From contig JAHEJF010000104.1 in assembly GCA_024639025.1 (NCBI GenBank), forward strand, positions 1 through 6,469: a stretch of DNA of 6,469 nucleotides, in the 5' to 3' direction. The stretch comes from Ahrensia sp. Lineage in GTDB: Bacteria; Pseudomonadota; Alphaproteobacteria; Rhizobiales; Rhizobiaceae. Shown in pieces: positions 6,465-6,469 of the stretch; position 1 is the stretch's first letter, and every line of letters starts with the position of its first letter. The notes under the pieces were generated by a model, which worked only from the letters and a program-made list of their open reading frames with translations, was not told the origin of the DNA and did no database searches. The position numbers and the translations under genes were made by a program.

Positions 6465-6469
6465 AGCGT

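Overview
This window looks like a piece of an alphaproteobacterial chromosome, most likely from the Hyphomicrobiales (Rhizobiales). The evidence is the gene order ntrX-trkA-dat-hfq-hflX, an Hfq close to the rhizobial form ([19 protein letters not shown], short C-terminal tail), and an NtrX whose AAA+ domain lacks GAFTGA. Every gene lies on the minus strand and is read from high to low coordinates. Packing is tight, and I see no RNA gene, insertion sequence, CRISPR array or phage gene.

Layout in reading order: ntrX (6464-5103), response regulator; 6-nt gap; trkA (5096-3720), K+ uptake regulatory protein with two RCK units; 26-nt gap with a strong ribosome binding site; dat (3693-2812), D-amino-acid aminotransferase; 111-nt gap, the only substantial non-coding stretch; hfq (2700-2437), RNA chaperone; 4-nt overlap; hflX (2440-1031), ribosome-associated GTPase, apparently starting at TTG; short gap; holB (995 or 1007 to beyond position 1), DNA polymerase III delta' subunit, cut by the window edge.

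The genes form one co-directional, probably co-transcribed block. ntrX and trkA link nitrogen/redox signalling to K+ transport, dat supplies D-amino acids for the cell wall, and hfq-hflX is the widespread post-transcriptional/ribosome-rescue pair. holB after hflX is the least expected member. The dat-hfq gap is the most information-rich non-coding part. It carries a sigma-54-like -24/-12 element (GG-N10-GC), a possible 13-codon leader ORF ending 8 nt before hfq, and an A-rich run of ARN triplets over the hfq ribosome binding region. Together these suggest that hfq has its own promoter and leader control. I see no clearly novel system; the coding content is housekeeping and the interest lies in regulation and gene order.
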